From Leptasterias polaris (lineage: Eukaryota; Echinodermata; Asteroidea; Forcipulatida; Asteriidae), in assembly GCA_037783415.1 (NCBI GenBank), contig JAZGTN010000051.1, positions 124,001 through 188,000 of the forward strand: a stretch of 64,000 bases of DNA, given 5' to 3'. Of this stretch, positions 43,501-51,569 are shown one piece after another. The notes under the pieces were generated by a model. The model was not told the origin of the DNA and did no database searches. It saw only the letters and a list, made by a program, of their open reading frames with translations. Every line of letters starts with the position of its first letter. Positions within the stretch are counted from its first letter, which is position 1. Position numbers and translations under genes: made by a program.

Positions 43501-44087
43501 ATGCCTGGTTTTACGACGTATCACAGGAGGAACTGTGAATCAAAGGGTTAAATAATATTTGGTTTAATTTTAACCAACGGTTGGCAAATTGTGCTCATCA
43601 CCTGGTTAAATAAATTTTACCCAATCAGTTGTTTATAAAATACTGCCCGTTGGGAGAGGTCTATTTGCCCAAGTAATTGGCAAAAAGTGTGCCCAATGTG
43701 AATGGGTAATATTTTGCCCAAAAGTTGGATGAGTTGACTATTCGCCCTTAATTGGGTAAAAAGTTGGGCATTATTTTACCCAATTTGTTTACAGTGAACG
43801 GGGGTTTGATTGCGGTCTTCAATTTATTGCTATTCGATGTGACAGTATTTTATGGGAATTTTTTCTCTGTAGGATTGGTACTGGTACGCTTTTAAATGAA
43901 TCGATCTTCAGATTAAATATCTGTTGCAATACTTTCCGATGTACTGTGTTATTTTTGTATGTATACTAACAGGCCCAAATGCATGGGAGGCGGCAAAGAA
44001 TCCGATGACGACATCGCTATGCTAGTCATACAACCTACCGCCAAGCAGGGTGAAAATAACAACGCTTATGAGTCTGGACAACCGTAG
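16110..44087 (+). CDS. SLC22-family (organic cation/anion transporter-like) gene 2, complete
   Basis: Ten coding exons: 16110-16553, 18183-18286, 24012-24166, 27161-27329, 28521-28662, 31830-31921, 32130-32338, 39318-39426, 41489-41698 and 43973-44087. All introns are GT-AG and the phases agree throughout. 582 residues, within the family's usual 500-600. Order: cytoplasmic N-terminus, TM1 (about 27-50), a large extracellular loop with DHWCR (55-59), six cysteines (58, 68, 78, 104, 130, 153) and N-glycosylation sequons at N67, N84 and N119; then TM2, GRKPT (185-189), TM3-6, PESARW (294-299), TM7-12, LPETLEEGE and a polar tail. It would move organic ions or zwitterions such as carnitine across the plasma membrane; the substrate is not predictable. 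The ATG at 16110 has A at -3. It is a tandem paralogue of gene 1, with very long repeat-filled introns. Confidence 0.95.
16575..16650 (+). repeat. Short tandem repeat just after exon 1
   Basis: CAGACCAACTGCACTCACTG and GGGCAGTGTC form a unit of about 36 bp, repeated twice with a partial third copy. Its AGACCAACTGCACTCACT core also occurs at about 16039 before exon 1, so exon 1 is flanked on both sides. Confidence 0.8.
16651..18182. other. Intron 1 of SLC22 gene 2, rest; no gene seen
   Basis: Non-coding. A G run of about 19 lies near 17909-17927, within TACGA/TCGTA-rich sequence (17830-18125) that looks like the remains of a small inverted element; its ends are not clear. Confidence 0.45.
18183..18286 (+). 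CDS. SLC22 gene 2 exon 2: TM2
   Basis: 104 nt, acceptor TTTCTTTCAG, donor GTGAGT. It encodes YELVCEKQAAGSFLQSVYFG to FFFGSVADW. Confidence 0.95.
18675..19350 (+). repeat. 23-bp minisatellite, left block (about 29 units)
   Basis: Unit GTCGGCTCATTATGTAATAC plus TTT or TAA, with a variable tail. The same repeat resumes at 23745-23915. The 4.4 kb between is a cluster of transposon insertions in intron 2 of gene 2. Confidence 0.88.
19530..21222. mobile_element. TIR element, ends AGGGACACA(C/T)CGG, TTAA on the left
   Basis: The left end AGGGACACACCGG follows TTAA (19526-19529). The right end is the complement of AGGGACACATCGG followed by TTAT (21223-21226), probably a mutated TTAA. About 1.7 kb, related by its ends to the 2403-3391 element. 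A LINE 3' end is nested at 19905-20123. No transposase is recognisable. Confidence 0.55.
19905..20123 (+). mobile_element. 5'-truncated LINE 3' end (CR1/L2-like)
   Basis: A non-coding 3' tail ending TTCAGCCTTTGGCTGCGAAG, then TTTAATAAACC, then an (AAT)n microsatellite at 20098-20123. Such a short tail repeat after a fixed 3' UTR is the mark of CR1/L2-type insertions. No reverse transcriptase remains. The 5' limit is approximate. Confidence 0.62.
22300..22523. mobile_element. Small MITE with 9-bp target duplication (Mutator-like)
   Basis: Inverted ends TAGACTTGACTCAAGTCCC and TAGACTTGATTCAAGTCCC (one mismatch). The flanks are identical: CGCGCGCTG at 22291-22299 and at 22524-22532. Nine-base duplications are typical of Mutator (MULE) transposition. 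224 bp, non-coding. Confidence 0.8.
22583..23123. mobile_element. 541-bp TIR MITE (PIF/Harbinger-like), ends GGGTGCGTTCGATTAGC
   Basis: Perfect terminal inverted repeats of about 30 bp (GGGTGCGTTCGATTAGCTTC...). It has split a local CACTTTGTGAAAA sequence that also occurs intact nearby (about 22134 and 22218), giving TTT on both sides: a 3-bp target duplication, as in PIF/Harbinger. Non-coding. A truncated inverted copy lies at 45897-46110. Confidence 0.8.
23339..23742 (-). mobile_element. 5'-truncated LINE, C-terminal end of reverse transcriptase ORF and 3' tail
   Basis: On the minus strand, ILTLVYKSLHDLATNYITDL, then VPKSRTVRYGDRAFSH and FKTEL-like fragments appear in shifting frames. This is the usual C-terminal end of CR1/L2-group LINE polymerase ORFs. 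It is followed by a short 3' UTR and a TTATTATTATTAT tail at the low-coordinate end. Several stops and frameshifts. It abuts the right block of the 23-bp minisatellite, so it probably inserted in that array. Confidence 0.78.
23745..23915 (+). repeat. 23-bp minisatellite, right block (about 7 units)
   Basis: Same AGTCAGCTCATTATGTAATA unit as at 18675-19350, more degenerate. Together the two blocks mark one array split by insertions. Confidence 0.85.
24012..24166 (+). CDS. SLC22 gene 2 exon 3: GRKPT loop, TM3, TM4 start
   Basis: 155 nt, acceptor TTCTCCTTAG, donor GTAAGT. It encodes IGRKPTIFIGASLFLLCGLG to AYLVAYVLG. A single donor here, unlike gene 1. Confidence 0.95.
24780..25126. repeat. Degenerate repeat of about 60 bp, left part
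   Basis: ACGTTTTGA, ACCAAAATACAA and GACAACGT motifs recur in order about every 60 bp. The same repeat continues at 26694-27070, on the other side of an inserted element. Confidence 0.6.
25127..26693. mobile_element. Outer TIR element with TA target duplication
   Basis: Ends GAGAGGTTTCGCAAG on both sides in inverted orientation, each bordered by TA (25125-25126 and 26694-26695), followed inward by GGATAC/GGATACA hexamer repeats. A TA duplication suggests a Tc1/mariner-like mechanism. It sits in the degenerate 60-bp repeat and contains the 25160-26116 element. Confidence 0.75.
25160..26116. mobile_element. Inner TIR element, about 105-bp ends, TA target duplication
   Basis: The ends GCCTTTAGTCAAGGCGCACC... 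are inverted over about 105 bp with only a few mismatches, and are GC-rich (GCGAGCGGCGAAGCCGCG). TA at 25158-25159 and 26117-26118. 957 bp without a long open frame. It lies near the left end of the outer element, so it inserted later. Confidence 0.85.
26694..27070. repeat. Degenerate repeat of about 60 bp, right part
   Basis: Continuation of the 24780-25126 repeat, with ACGTAGTCAAAACG direct repeats near 26972-27008. It ends close to TTAGCTGGGAC. Confidence 0.6.
27161..27329 (+). CDS. SLC22 gene 2 exon 4: TM4 end, TM5, TM6
   Basis: 169 nt, acceptor GTCTCCTCAG, donor GTAAGT. It encodes TEYVGTSRRVLVGISIQFFF to TLYFLLY. Confidence 0.95.
27899..28128. mobile_element. Small TIR MITE, ends CAC(A/T)...GTTAAAATTGACACC
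   Basis: The left CACACAGCAAAAACGGGATG and the reverse complement of the right end, CACTGCAGAAACTGGGGTG, continue into TTAAAATTGACACC and TCAAAATTGACACC: about 34 bp with several mismatches. 230 bp, in intron 4. No target duplication confirmed. Confidence 0.62.
28190..28456 (-). mobile_element. tRNA-derived SINE
   Basis: The minus strand starts GGGGCAGCCAGGTTGGCTCA (A-box like TGGCTCAGTG) and has the B box GGTTCGATTCC about 50 bases on, then a body TTGTATGTGGATAATTGGG and TTTTCAGTCC. This is a RNA polymerase III-type SINE and not a functional tRNA: there is no clean cloverleaf. In intron 4 of gene 2, just before exon 5. Confidence 0.7.
28521..28662 (+). CDS. SLC22 gene 2 exon 5: PESARW loop
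   Basis: 142 nt, acceptor GTTTGTGCAG, donor GTAAGG. It encodes YMPESARWQVSKGRYRQAET to IKAAR. Confidence 0.95.
28955..29944. mobile_element. TIR element, ends TATAGGTTTTCTCGGTCAA
   Basis: The left end (from 28955) and the right end (to 29944) are inverted over about 45 bp: TATAGGTTTTCTCGGTCAA, then GGCAAATGAGCAGCC. About 1 kb, in intron 5. The interior repeats TTCAAATT/AATTTGAAT motifs and has no recognisable gene. Confidence 0.72.
30044..30315. repeat. Long near-perfect inverted repeat, about 95-bp arms
   Basis: Arms 30044-30139 and 30221-30315 start TATACAGCAATCCTTCACCG and are almost exact reverse complements, with an 81-nt spacer. Probably a small foldback MITE in intron 5. Confidence 0.85.
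30515..31625 (-). mobile_element. Penelope-like element fragment between inverted terminal repeats
   Basis: Arms 30515-30827 and 31317-31625 are inverted copies of about 310 bp. The spacer, on the minus strand, encodes LRARKDIIVKPADKGSAVVV and a following conserved stretch, matching the N-terminal (pre-RT) region of Penelope-like polymerases (consensus IVIKPADKGSAVVV). The RT core and GIY-YIG domain are missing. The arms carry GACTCTGCTAGGGTCGAAAC, a hairpin next to GAAAC like the ribozyme-bearing repeats of such elements. Inverted terminal copies are usual for this class. In intron 5. Confidence 0.78.
31830..31921 (+). CDS. SLC22 gene 2 exon 6: loop before TM7
   Basis: 92 nt, acceptor CATCAACAG, donor GTAAGA. 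It encodes EQSEAGGQQTVAGLFRTPNM to LMFNW. Confidence 0.93.
32130..32338 (+). CDS. SLC22 gene 2 exon 7: TM7, TM8, TM9
   Basis: 209 nt, acceptor TTGTCCTAG, donor GTACGT. It encodes FVNSMVYYGLGLSTSNLGVD to GVACVITAFMG. Confidence 0.95.
32650..33054 (-). mobile_element. Candidate LTR of the BEL/Pao relic
   Basis: Minus-strand sequence after the pol stop begins TGTTCCACTGTGCC near 33054 and carries CTATAAAAGCGCC near 33005, a good TATA box. That is expected for a 3' LTR. The far end near 32650 is a guess, and no second LTR was found. Confidence 0.4.
33071..35950 (-). pseudogene. BEL/Pao-type LTR retrotransposon pol, degraded
   Basis: Minus-strand fragments in pol order. At 35675-35863: start of reverse transcriptase (GPVYYISHHG, ESKSTPLR). 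At 35156-35500: RT catalytic region with ENNYMDDIICDS. At 34746-35108: RT to RNase H connection. At 33930-34430: integrase pieces (TRAVHLELA, DDNGTQLVGA). At 33071-33545: integrase C-terminal region (LHKKWRSERHNARVGDVV, KWCVGSVLEV), ending in a stop before the candidate LTR. Many stops and frameshifts. A SINE sits in the integrase region (33545-33922) and a hAT element interrupts the upstream end (35959-37030). In intron 7 of SLC22 gene 2, antisense to it. Confidence 0.85.
33545..33922 (+). mobile_element. tRNA-derived SINE inserted in the BEL/Pao relic
   Basis: The head GGGTCGTGGCCGAGCGGATA (A box TGGCCGAGCGG) and the B box GGGTTCGAGTCC about 60 bases later are Leu/Ser-tRNA-like. The body CATAATTGCTTCGTCCTTTG and GGGACGTAAAGCCGTTGG follows, then a 3' tail with TTATTATTATT. 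Echinoderm genomes carry a SINE like this, as far as I recall. It cuts the integrase reading on the opposite strand. Confidence 0.82.
35959..37030. mobile_element. hAT-type non-autonomous element with 8-bp target duplication
   Basis: Ends CAAGGGCGTCGAT in inverted orientation. The flanks are identical octamers CCAGTAGC at 35951-35958 and 37031-37038. It carries a C run near 36987-37006 and no transposase. It inserted next to, or within, the BEL/Pao relic. Confidence 0.85.
37127..37276. repeat. Inverted repeat of about 65-bp arms carrying CCAAT motifs
   Basis: The left arm (GATCCATTAAGCCACGCC... TTGACCAATCACAACCGCG) and right arm (to 37276) are reverse complements with about 85% match by eye. 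Each arm has ATTGG/CCAAT and a GC-rich GGCGGGGC or CCACGCCC box. Probably a foldback MITE end pair; a hairpin of two facing promoter-like boxes is the visible structure. Confidence 0.7.
37277..39317. other. Rest of intron 7 of SLC22 gene 2; no gene seen
   Basis: Two TGACGTCA/TGACGTCAC sites with inverted flanks (GTGGCTAG near 37880 and TAGCCACCA near 38152) hint at a worn inverted repeat of about 290 bp. Nothing coding. Confidence 0.45.
39318..39426 (+). CDS. SLC22 gene 2 exon 8: TM10
   Basis: 109 nt, acceptor TTTCCATCAG, donor GTAAGT. It encodes MGIARTIIAMIGKFCIAASF to GEIYPTPVR. Confidence 0.95.
40729..40969. repeat. Two back-to-back long hairpins
   Basis: Hairpin 1: arms 40729-40799 and 40810-40879, about 70 bp, nearly perfect, 10-nt loop. 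Hairpin 2: arms 40878-40920 and 40926-40969, about 43 bp, a few mismatches, 5-nt loop. The second starts where the first ends. In intron 8, upstream of exon 9. Confidence 0.88.
41489..41698 (+). CDS. SLC22 gene 2 exon 9: TM11, TM12
   Basis: 210 nt, acceptor TCCACCCAG, donor GTAAGT. It encodes SAGMGLSSTAARIAGILSPF to LLLPETKDKILPETLEEGE. Confidence 0.95.
42405..43798. mobile_element. Composite element rich in GTTGGGCA/TGCCCAAC, CACTG(C/T)AAA ends
   Basis: The left end ACACTGCAAAAACG and the complement of the right end TTCACTGTAAACAAA are weak inverted ends. GTTGGGCA recurs about ten times in the left half and its complement or near forms in the right half. Inside is a promoter and first-exon-like block (CATAAAAGCATAAAAAC, then ATGGCGAG at 42814). 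A related block lies inverted in the tandem duplication 43145-43416. In intron 9 of gene 2. Confidence 0.55.
43145..43416. repeat. 136-bp tandem duplication
   Basis: Copies 43145-43280 and 43281-43416 appear identical (CTGTGTACAACAACTGAACA...). Each contains, on the minus strand, an ATGGCGAGC...GTGCCCAGTGG...AAGGTTAGT stretch similar to 42814-42904 on the plus strand. Confidence 0.9.
43973..44087 (+). CDS. SLC22 gene 2 exon 10: cytoplasmic tail and stop
   Basis: 115 nt, acceptor TATACTAACAG, stop TAG at 44085-44087. It encodes PKCMGGGKESDDDIAMLVIQ to NNAYESGQP. Confidence 0.92.
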
Positions 44088-45894
44088 CAGCAGCATTGTC
44101 GTCGATATGAACACAACAATAGAAAAGCCTAACATTTTGAGTGAGGGGAACAATTATAGCTAAAATGTTTTTTTCAGAGAATGTGGGACTTTAATAGGAT
44201 AGCAAGTTGGATTAATAACCCTAACTTGGGGAACAATGTGCCACTCCTACCATTATTTGCATCCGATCACCGGCAATTTTTTCTTTTGACTTGTCCTATT
44301 ATATATTTAGAGTCACATTGTAAAAAGAATTGTCATCTGGGGTCAGCTGTTACCGTGGCAACCGTTTGTTTGCCCTTGGGTCAAACGTTTTAAACGATTT
44401 GCAGTGTGATTTAATTTTTGTTTCCCCCTTCCCCTTCAATAGAAAAATATGTGTTACGATTCAAAATGTCCAACATCACCGGTGTCCACCTTGGTTTTTG
44501 TGTTTTCAGGTGGTATTGAAGGGGTTCAATTTGTATCAAGTTTTGTAACAATGGAATACTTTTAACATTTACTAATTTTCAACCTTTCAGGCCAAGAAGA
44601 ATCTTCACCCAGCAAGTTTCAACATAGCAAACAGTGCCACAAAAGTTAGTTGTCATACCAATTTTTAAGTGGAAACACTATGAAATACAAAATGTTCTCC
44701 CAAATGGGATAAACCAACAATCGCGCGCTATTTTAAAATAGTATATTTTCAAAGTGTTTAATTACATTTTGACAAGAATAATGAAATTATGGGAAAAAAT
44801 ACGGTTTTGTTATACGATTTTGATTAACTAAGTGAAATGATTGCTTGTGTCAAGTTTAAATCGCTCGAGAACTTTGGAAAATACACAGAGGGGGGAGACC
44901 GGGGTAGGGGTGGCGTAATTTTTATTATAAAATAATAAGCCCATTGCTGATAAGGTTAATGTGACTTTCGGTCCAGCATTTTGTTTGACTAGAATGAGTG
45001 GGATGACCACAGTTAGCATAAATGACATCTAATTGTTGTATGAAGGAGAGCGTTTTGTTCGAATTAATTGCCATTTATACCAAACAGTTTAAGAGGATTG
45101 TTTCCCCACCAATTAAAGTTTCAAAGCTGAACAATCTTGGTTGTATTTTTGGTAATTATATTATAATCACGTGTCTGCTGTTAGTATTCAACCGTCACCC
45201 AAACATTACAAATGCAAACATATTAATGTTATGCAATTCCATTATGCCTTTTCTATACATTTTGCACTTAATGCATGAAAATAAACATGACATTTAAAAA
45301 AAATTATTGTCAGTACTAATATATCCAACTCGTTAATGCATTTAAATTAATATTTGTTTTCTCTTCCGAGAAAATGATACGAAATGATAGCAATTTTTTT
45401 AAACTCACAAATACAGTGTTCGATTTTTATTAACTTTGTTTCGCCTGTGTCTCAGTGGCATTCTCGATGAAGCAGTAGAAGCAGTACTGAATTTATGACA
45501 TTCGATATGAGTGTCTTCCTAATATTCATTTCTCCTAATGTTCCATGTAAATAAAGAGTCGGCTCCTGGTTCAACTTTAGCATAGTTTACTTGGGCACAA
45601 ATTACCTCACTTACATGCATGATTGATTTGATTTTCTACAAAACCATTGACTCTCGACATTTTCAATAAGGAGTATTAATTCGGTTTGGGTTAATACATT
45701 TTGCCATTTTTGATGAATAAATATTAAAGTGATGAAAATAGTAATAAATCTGATGTTTTAATGTAAACATTGTGTTATGAAGGTGCTTTGTGTGAAGGGT
45801 TAACTGAACTCCATTGTATTACGGGGACTAGGTCTACTTTTGTGTGGTGCAAGGATGTCATGCATATTTATTATGGCACTATACCATACTTAAG
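44088..45894 (+). other. 3' flank of SLC22 gene 2; no other gene seen
   Basis: Candidate AATAAA signals occur near 45281 and 45549 (GTAAATAAAGAG); neither has support beyond the hexamer. AT-rich, no convincing coding frame on either strand. Confidence 0.4.
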
Positions 45895-45896
45895 CC

Positions 45897-46110
45897 GGTG
45901 TGCTCATCCGGGTGAGCCCCTGACATGAGCTAATCGAACGCCAACTTCCCCCAGCTTTCACACCGATGCATCACGGGACAGCCGACCGAAACTAGTTTCC
46001 TTGTGTGCATTACGTACAAAACTTTCCTTGGATTCATGAAAAGATGGTTAAATAATTATTCTCAATGTAAAACTGCAACCTTAAATAATTTTACAAGCCC
46101 ACAGTACGGA
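45897..46110 (-). mobile_element. Truncated copy of the GGGTGCGTTCGATTAGC MITE
   Basis: Matches the reverse complement of about 22870-23095 (TGCTCATCCGGGTGAGCCCC, GAGCTAATCGAACGCCAACT). The outer terminal repeat is missing. Confidence 0.8.
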
Positions 46111-46260
46111 AGCGTATATGACCATCATGTTACTGCGTTACCGAAATAATTTATCATTGAAACACAGAATCATACACTAGTTTACGGAAGCGTATATGAC
46201 CATCTTATTACTGCGTTACCGAAATAATTTATCATTGAAACACAGAATCATACACTAGTT
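46105..46260. repeat. 78-bp tandem duplication
   Basis: Copies 46105-46182 and 46183-46260 (TACGGAAGCGTATATGACCA...) differ at a few positions. Confidence 0.88.
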
Positions 46261-46279
46261 ATTTCGGTTTTCAGAGTTA

Positions 46280-46480
46280 TATTTGTCAGAAACACAGAAC
46301 TCAAAGATAACATATCTAAGAAACACAGAAATCATATGGAAATCGAAGATAAGGTATCTTTGAAATATTGAAATCAATGATAACATATCTTGGAAATTTT
46401 GAAATCAATGATAACATATCTTGGAAATACGGTATTCAATGATAGCATATCTTGGAAATACGGTATTCAATGATAGCATT
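46280..46480. repeat. 31-bp short tandem repeat
   Basis: GATAACATATCTTGGAAAT and variants repeat every 31 bp, best preserved at 46379-46480. Confidence 0.8.
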
Positions 46481-46481
46481 A

Positions 46482-49370
46482 TAATAATACTTTATTCAGG
46501 CATAAGAACAATACAAGCAAAATATCACAAAAAGCAAGATAAAAAAAGAATACAAATTAAATAACCCGCCCCACCCCAATATACAGCATGGATAAAATTT
46601 TAAGTGAAAACATACAAAATAAGCAAGGCAAAGATAGAGCACACAAAAAGGGAACACAACAAATAAAAGAACAACAAACCAGGGAAAACAGGCAAAACAA
46701 AAGGGCTGCCTAGGAGAAAGACAAAAGTGAAATAAAACACTATCACCACAGAGGTGTGTCACTCCGACCCTCAAAAACAGCGACAATGACAGCCAACACA
46801 AGAAACCACGTAGACCAACAAAAAACAGAGAACAGACCGGATATAAGAACTCCAGTTTCTGATAAAAAGACATGGCATAGAGTATTTAAATGTATCTGTG
46901 CGAGCAAACAGGTGGTGAAAAGTTAACCTAGAATCAGAATGTCTGTTATTAACATTGATGAGACTCAGAAATGACGGTGGAAAATAACCCCGGTTACCAA
47001 ACAAGAGCTGCATACAGACAAATTTCATGAGCAAGTCTGGCACTCAGTGTACTAAGATGAAGCTCACATAGTCGTTCAGAATAAGGCTGCTCTTGTCTAC
47101 GCGGATGTAAGATAAAACGTGTAGCAAACCTTTGTACTTTCTCGAGTTGATCAATGTGCCTAACTCTGTACACAATAATCAAGGATAGGCATAACAATTG
47201 ATTTATACAAAGCAAGCAAGGTTTTAGTATTACAATCTCCCATAACATGGCGCATAAAGCCAATAGTCTTGTAGGCCTTGGACGTGACGTTGTTAACTTG
47301 CTCATCCCAACTGAGATTGTGCTGAATATAAACCCCAAGTAATTTCAATGTTTTCACCCCTTGAATATTAGTATGACCCAGAGAGTACAAAGGGGGGTAA
47401 GATTGCTGCTTAGTCCTGGTTAGGGCCATGACTTTGCATTTCAGAGGATTAAGTGTGAGTGAATTTTGGATAGCCCAGTCACTGATGATGTTGAGATCAG
47501 TTTGCAGTTGAACAACGTCACTGTCAGACCTTATCTGTTTAAAAAGAAAAGTGTCATCTGCATAATGATAAGGCAAGTTATTAAGATGTAAATTGAGGTC
47601 ATTAATATAAATATTAAAAAGCAAAGGCCCCAGAACAGAGCCCTGCGGCACCCCAGACCCAACATCCGTCCAGGTAGAGTGACAACCGTGAAACACAACC
47701 CTTTGTTTACGATCACAGAGAAAAGAACTAATCCATGAAAGGAGAGGTCCTTCAATCCCATAGGTTTTCTGTAATTTCAGAATAAGCGTGTTGTGCGAAA
47801 TCGAGTCAAAAGCTTTACTAAAGTCTAAAGAGACAATGTGAACACAGGATTTGGGTTGGTCTAGGATGTGAGACCACTTGGTTAAAGTGTCGGCAAGAAT
47901 TGTGGTACAGGAGCGACCAGGCATAAAACCATGCTGAAGAGACCGTTATTCAGGAGATGCATTCTAAGACTCTCGGCCACAAAACCTTCTAAAACCTTGC
48001 AAAAAATAGATGTCAGAGCGATAGGACGATAATTACTTACGTACGTCACTCCGATCACCCTGTTTAAAAATAGGTACAATATTGGCAGTTTTCCATGCAC
48101 TGGGCAGCCTATACCCTGACTGATAGAAAAATTAAAAAAATTAGCCAGAACAGGGGAGATTTCAGAGGCACATAGTTTGAGCATTTTAACGGTCACACCA
48201 TCAGGGCCAGCTGCCTTACCGTTTGCATTTTCATAATCCTCTGCATCACCTCACCAGGTGACACATGCACTGATGAAAGGTGAGGAGTGTCCAGCTGTGG
48301 TGAGGTGATGCAGTCAGATGGGAGAGAGTCTGTAAAATGAGCAGCAAACTTAATATTAAAAGTGTCAGCTATATTCTGAGAATTACATGACATGACATCA
48401 TCAATCTTAAATGACCTCACCTGGGCGACAGTACGCTTGGTTTTGATATAAGACCAAAAACGTTTACCATTATCTTTCAATGTCAGCAAGTGATGAATGT
48501 ATTGAGCTCTGGTAGCTTTTGTCTTGTTCCTAACTTTGTTTCTCAAGGAACGATATTGTTTCCATAGGGTGGAACTATTCTGCTGATCATTCCTACAAGC
48601 AAGAAATTTAACATAGCATTGACGCTTCTTGGTAACAAGCCTTCTAATCTCATTAGTGATCCAGGGCTTTCTACGTTTTCGATTAGTATAACGAGGAATG
48701 CTCTCATCAATACATGACATAAAGAGATCAAGAAAGCATACCCACGCCGTGTCAACATCGTTACTGTAATAAATGCTTTCCCAAGAGCAAGAGGAACGCC
48801 TAACGAGTTCACTCAAAAGAACAACATCGCACTTAGAATAACTATAACGAGAATGAGACAACCTAGGCATGGTTCCAGACAAACCCTGAATGTTAAAACT
48901 AATCAATGAATGGTCTGATGTGGAGAAAGGATCCAAAACATTAACATGAGTCAGTTGGTGAGGTTGAGTAGTAAATACATGGTCAAGAACAGTACTGGTG
49001 CCATTTAGCACAACCCGAGTAGGTTTAGAAACAATCTGATGAAGCCCGACACCCCCCGTTATATTTTTTAAATAAGGTAATAAGTGATGAGAACCATTAT
49101 TTTCACACCAGTTCACATTAAAATCACCCATCAATATAATGTTTACAAACCGACTAGTGTCCAATGAAAGTAGGGCATTCTCAAGCAAGTCTAGAGAGTT
49201 TGCATCATTAGGTGGACGATAGTACACACCACACAGCCAAGGGTCATTCTTTATGGTACAGATGACACAGAGCCCATTGAAGATTTAAGACTGACATCAA
49301 AATAGGAATCTGAGAACACTGGGAGGGAACAATGAAGGCAAGTCCACGGCTCATTGGGGCAAGAATAAAG
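46482..49370 (-). pseudogene. CR1/L2-like non-LTR retrotransposon with endonuclease and reverse transcriptase, frameshifted
   Basis: Minus strand, 5' to 3'. At 49370-48850: AP-type endonuclease part (GVYYRPPND, ILMGDFNVNW, STSDHSLISF). At about 48800-48240: linker with RFWSYIKTKR. At 48196-47882: NYRPIALTSIFCKVLE. At 47924-47160: RT core with LDFSKAFDSISHNTL, GVPQGSVLGPLLFNIYINDL and YHYADDTFLF. At 47160-46994: RT end (IDQLEKVQRFATRFI). The 3' UTR ends ATGCCTGAATAAAG and a short TATTATTATAAT tail at 46482-46500. The N-terminal part of the endonuclease is missing, and I count at least three frameshifts (near 49250, 48230, 47900). Clade is inferred from motifs and tail type; Jockey or RTE relatives are not excluded. 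Confidence 0.87.
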
Positions 49371-49379
49371 TCTGCGGTA

Positions 49380-49640
49380 TTCTGACAGCCAGAACACTTT
49401 GGTGCTTTTGGAGTCTTGCTGAGTAACACAATGGGCTTTTGGAACACTGATGGTACTTTTGTATTCCTTTTTGTGTACAGTGGTATTTCGGGGACCGAAA
49501 CCTCATGGTATTTCGGAACATCAACGGTATGTTCGTTGCTCTTGTGTACTTTTGTCGGCCAGTTTGTGCATTTAGACCTGTGTATTTTCTGAACACTCTG
49601 ATTGGTTGGTAGTTTTGGTACATCTAAACTCAGCCGCATA
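49380..49640 (+). repeat. Degenerate relative of the GGTATTTTGGGAACA satellite
   Basis: GGTACTTTTGTATTCC, GTGGTATTTCGGGGACC, ATGGTATTTCGGAACATC and TTTTGTCGGCCAGTTTGTGC recur with a loose 50-60 bp spacing. They match the unit of the arrays at 51570-53100 and 58340-59060. Confidence 0.6.
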
Positions 49641-51400
49641 TTCGAGCCTAGTAGCACTTTCGGCCGCTATTTTAGCCCATTGGGGTTTCCCCCAGTTTGT
49701 TCTGAATGATTAAAACATGGTTTAGTTACCTGACTAATAATTACGCACCACGGATGTCCGTTGATGGTTGCACACCATGTTGAGAATGAGAATCAACTGT
49801 TTTATTTTTTTATATGAAACAGTTATAATGTGAACGTCAGTTACTTTCAGTTTCAGTTTTGTTTTCAATTTTTATTTTTACTTTACTACAGTTGTAGGCC
49901 CTTTTTACTCCTACTCGTCGTGAGTTTTTGTTGTAATAATACAGCTTTGTTGTTGTAAGAGCGCCCTCAAGAGGGCAATGTGTTGTGTTGTGTACAGGAA
50001 GCCATGATGCCGCTTCAGCCATCTAGCTTCCGGAGTTTTCGATCCGCTTTTCGGATGGAACCTATAAACATAGTTTTTAGGTAAGTCTATGAGGTCCGAT
50101 CCGCTATAGTTCGAACCTCATATAATTCTAGGACTAGGTCTAGTAGTAGTAGAATACTCAGGAGAGTAGAATACTCAGGCCGGGGGCACGCCCTAACAAT
50201 ATTCATTTTATTTTTATGTGAGTTGTGACACAAACGTCACCGCAACCCTTTACTTTATTATTTGGGGTTTCGGCTATCCGCCAAAACCACCTTTGTTTTC
50301 GTCGAGATTATTTTTTTCTGATCATTTTTCTTTCCGAAAATTCTCCACAGACTTTACACGTGAATTTTGTGATCACTTGATCTCAGGAAGTCTACAGTCT
50401 TAAAAAGACACAAACTAACTTGTATAGCGCCCTCTAGCGTTTGGGGATTCGGTGTTCGGATCGACTTGAATGAGCTCTATGGATGGATATGGCCCATCAA
50501 AAATCCGATCCGATAAATAGTTTGGCAATGAGGATTATAATACACAACAATTTCCAGATTTCGTTTTTTATTTTTCAAATTCTTGACAATTATGAAGCCC
50601 AAACCCCAGTATTTGTTCGCAACAAATTCATGCCTAGTAATATTATTAAATAATATTAATAAGACGTGTAACTGAAGTGTAACTTTTGTAAGACTAACTA
50701 ACTAAGACAATCAAGAGCAGGTCAATCTTTATGTATCTCAACAGTAACAACTTCTCTCAAATCGAGTTAAGGAATTGCATTGTGGCTACATGTATTTGTG
50801 CATGTTTAAAATCGTTTTTATGAATATTGACCAATGAATCCCAATATTGAGTGTCTCCTATCCATTTCTTGATAACTAGGGGATAATGCTGCACTTTGCT
50901 TAAGAGAACAGAAATGTTGACCACATTGGACAATCAATTTAAGGTATGTCGATGGAAGTCAAGGATCTCGAGGAGGTGTTTTTGATTAAATGTTTGATTA
51001 AGCATGGTCATAAAGTCCAACCTAGAGGTATGCCTGGCTACCTCCCTGTATGTTGAACTGATTGATGCCTGACTTTCGGGTAAGCCTTCTTTTCTGGGCT
51101 TAACTTTGTAAAAATAATGGGCACTAATGTACATACAGTTCACGCATTTGTGACAAGGAAGATTACATGTATTCTCCTTATAATTTGAAAGTAAGGTGGA
51201 CACCATGGTGGAGGTGACAAGTAATTCAAATAGTTTGCTTTCTAATGAAAAAAGTTATGAAGGTCCCTTAAAAAAGTAAACAAATTTCCCAAAGTATTGA
51301 TGGCTAATCCGAGACTCGGGTATTTTTGTGAGCCATTTTGATAAGGCTACACGTTGGGCGTATTGGAAACAGTATGACAGCATGGGAACACTGATATATG
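49641..51400. other. No gene seen
   Basis: Short frames only. Two related GGATCGGA/CCGATCCG-containing stretches near 50035-50110 and 50450-50520 may be the ends of a worn element of about 0.5 kb. Confidence 0.4.
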
Positions 51401-51569
51401 CTGTGTGACATGAGTTTGGAATAAGTACAGAGTCGGTAAATGATAAATGTTTTTTAATTTCAATTAAAGAACAGGATGGAAACCAAAGTTCAGTGGTTGT
51501 TTGGGTTTTTATCTGCCTTTGTTTGATGAAGCTACATTTGGTGCATACATAGGCATTTTTATAGGCTAA

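Noticed and set aside
47531..47761. Shadow frames in the LINE region, such as 47531-47761 and 48543-48812
   Set aside because: They overlap the RT and endonuclease frames on the same strand and have no family motifs.
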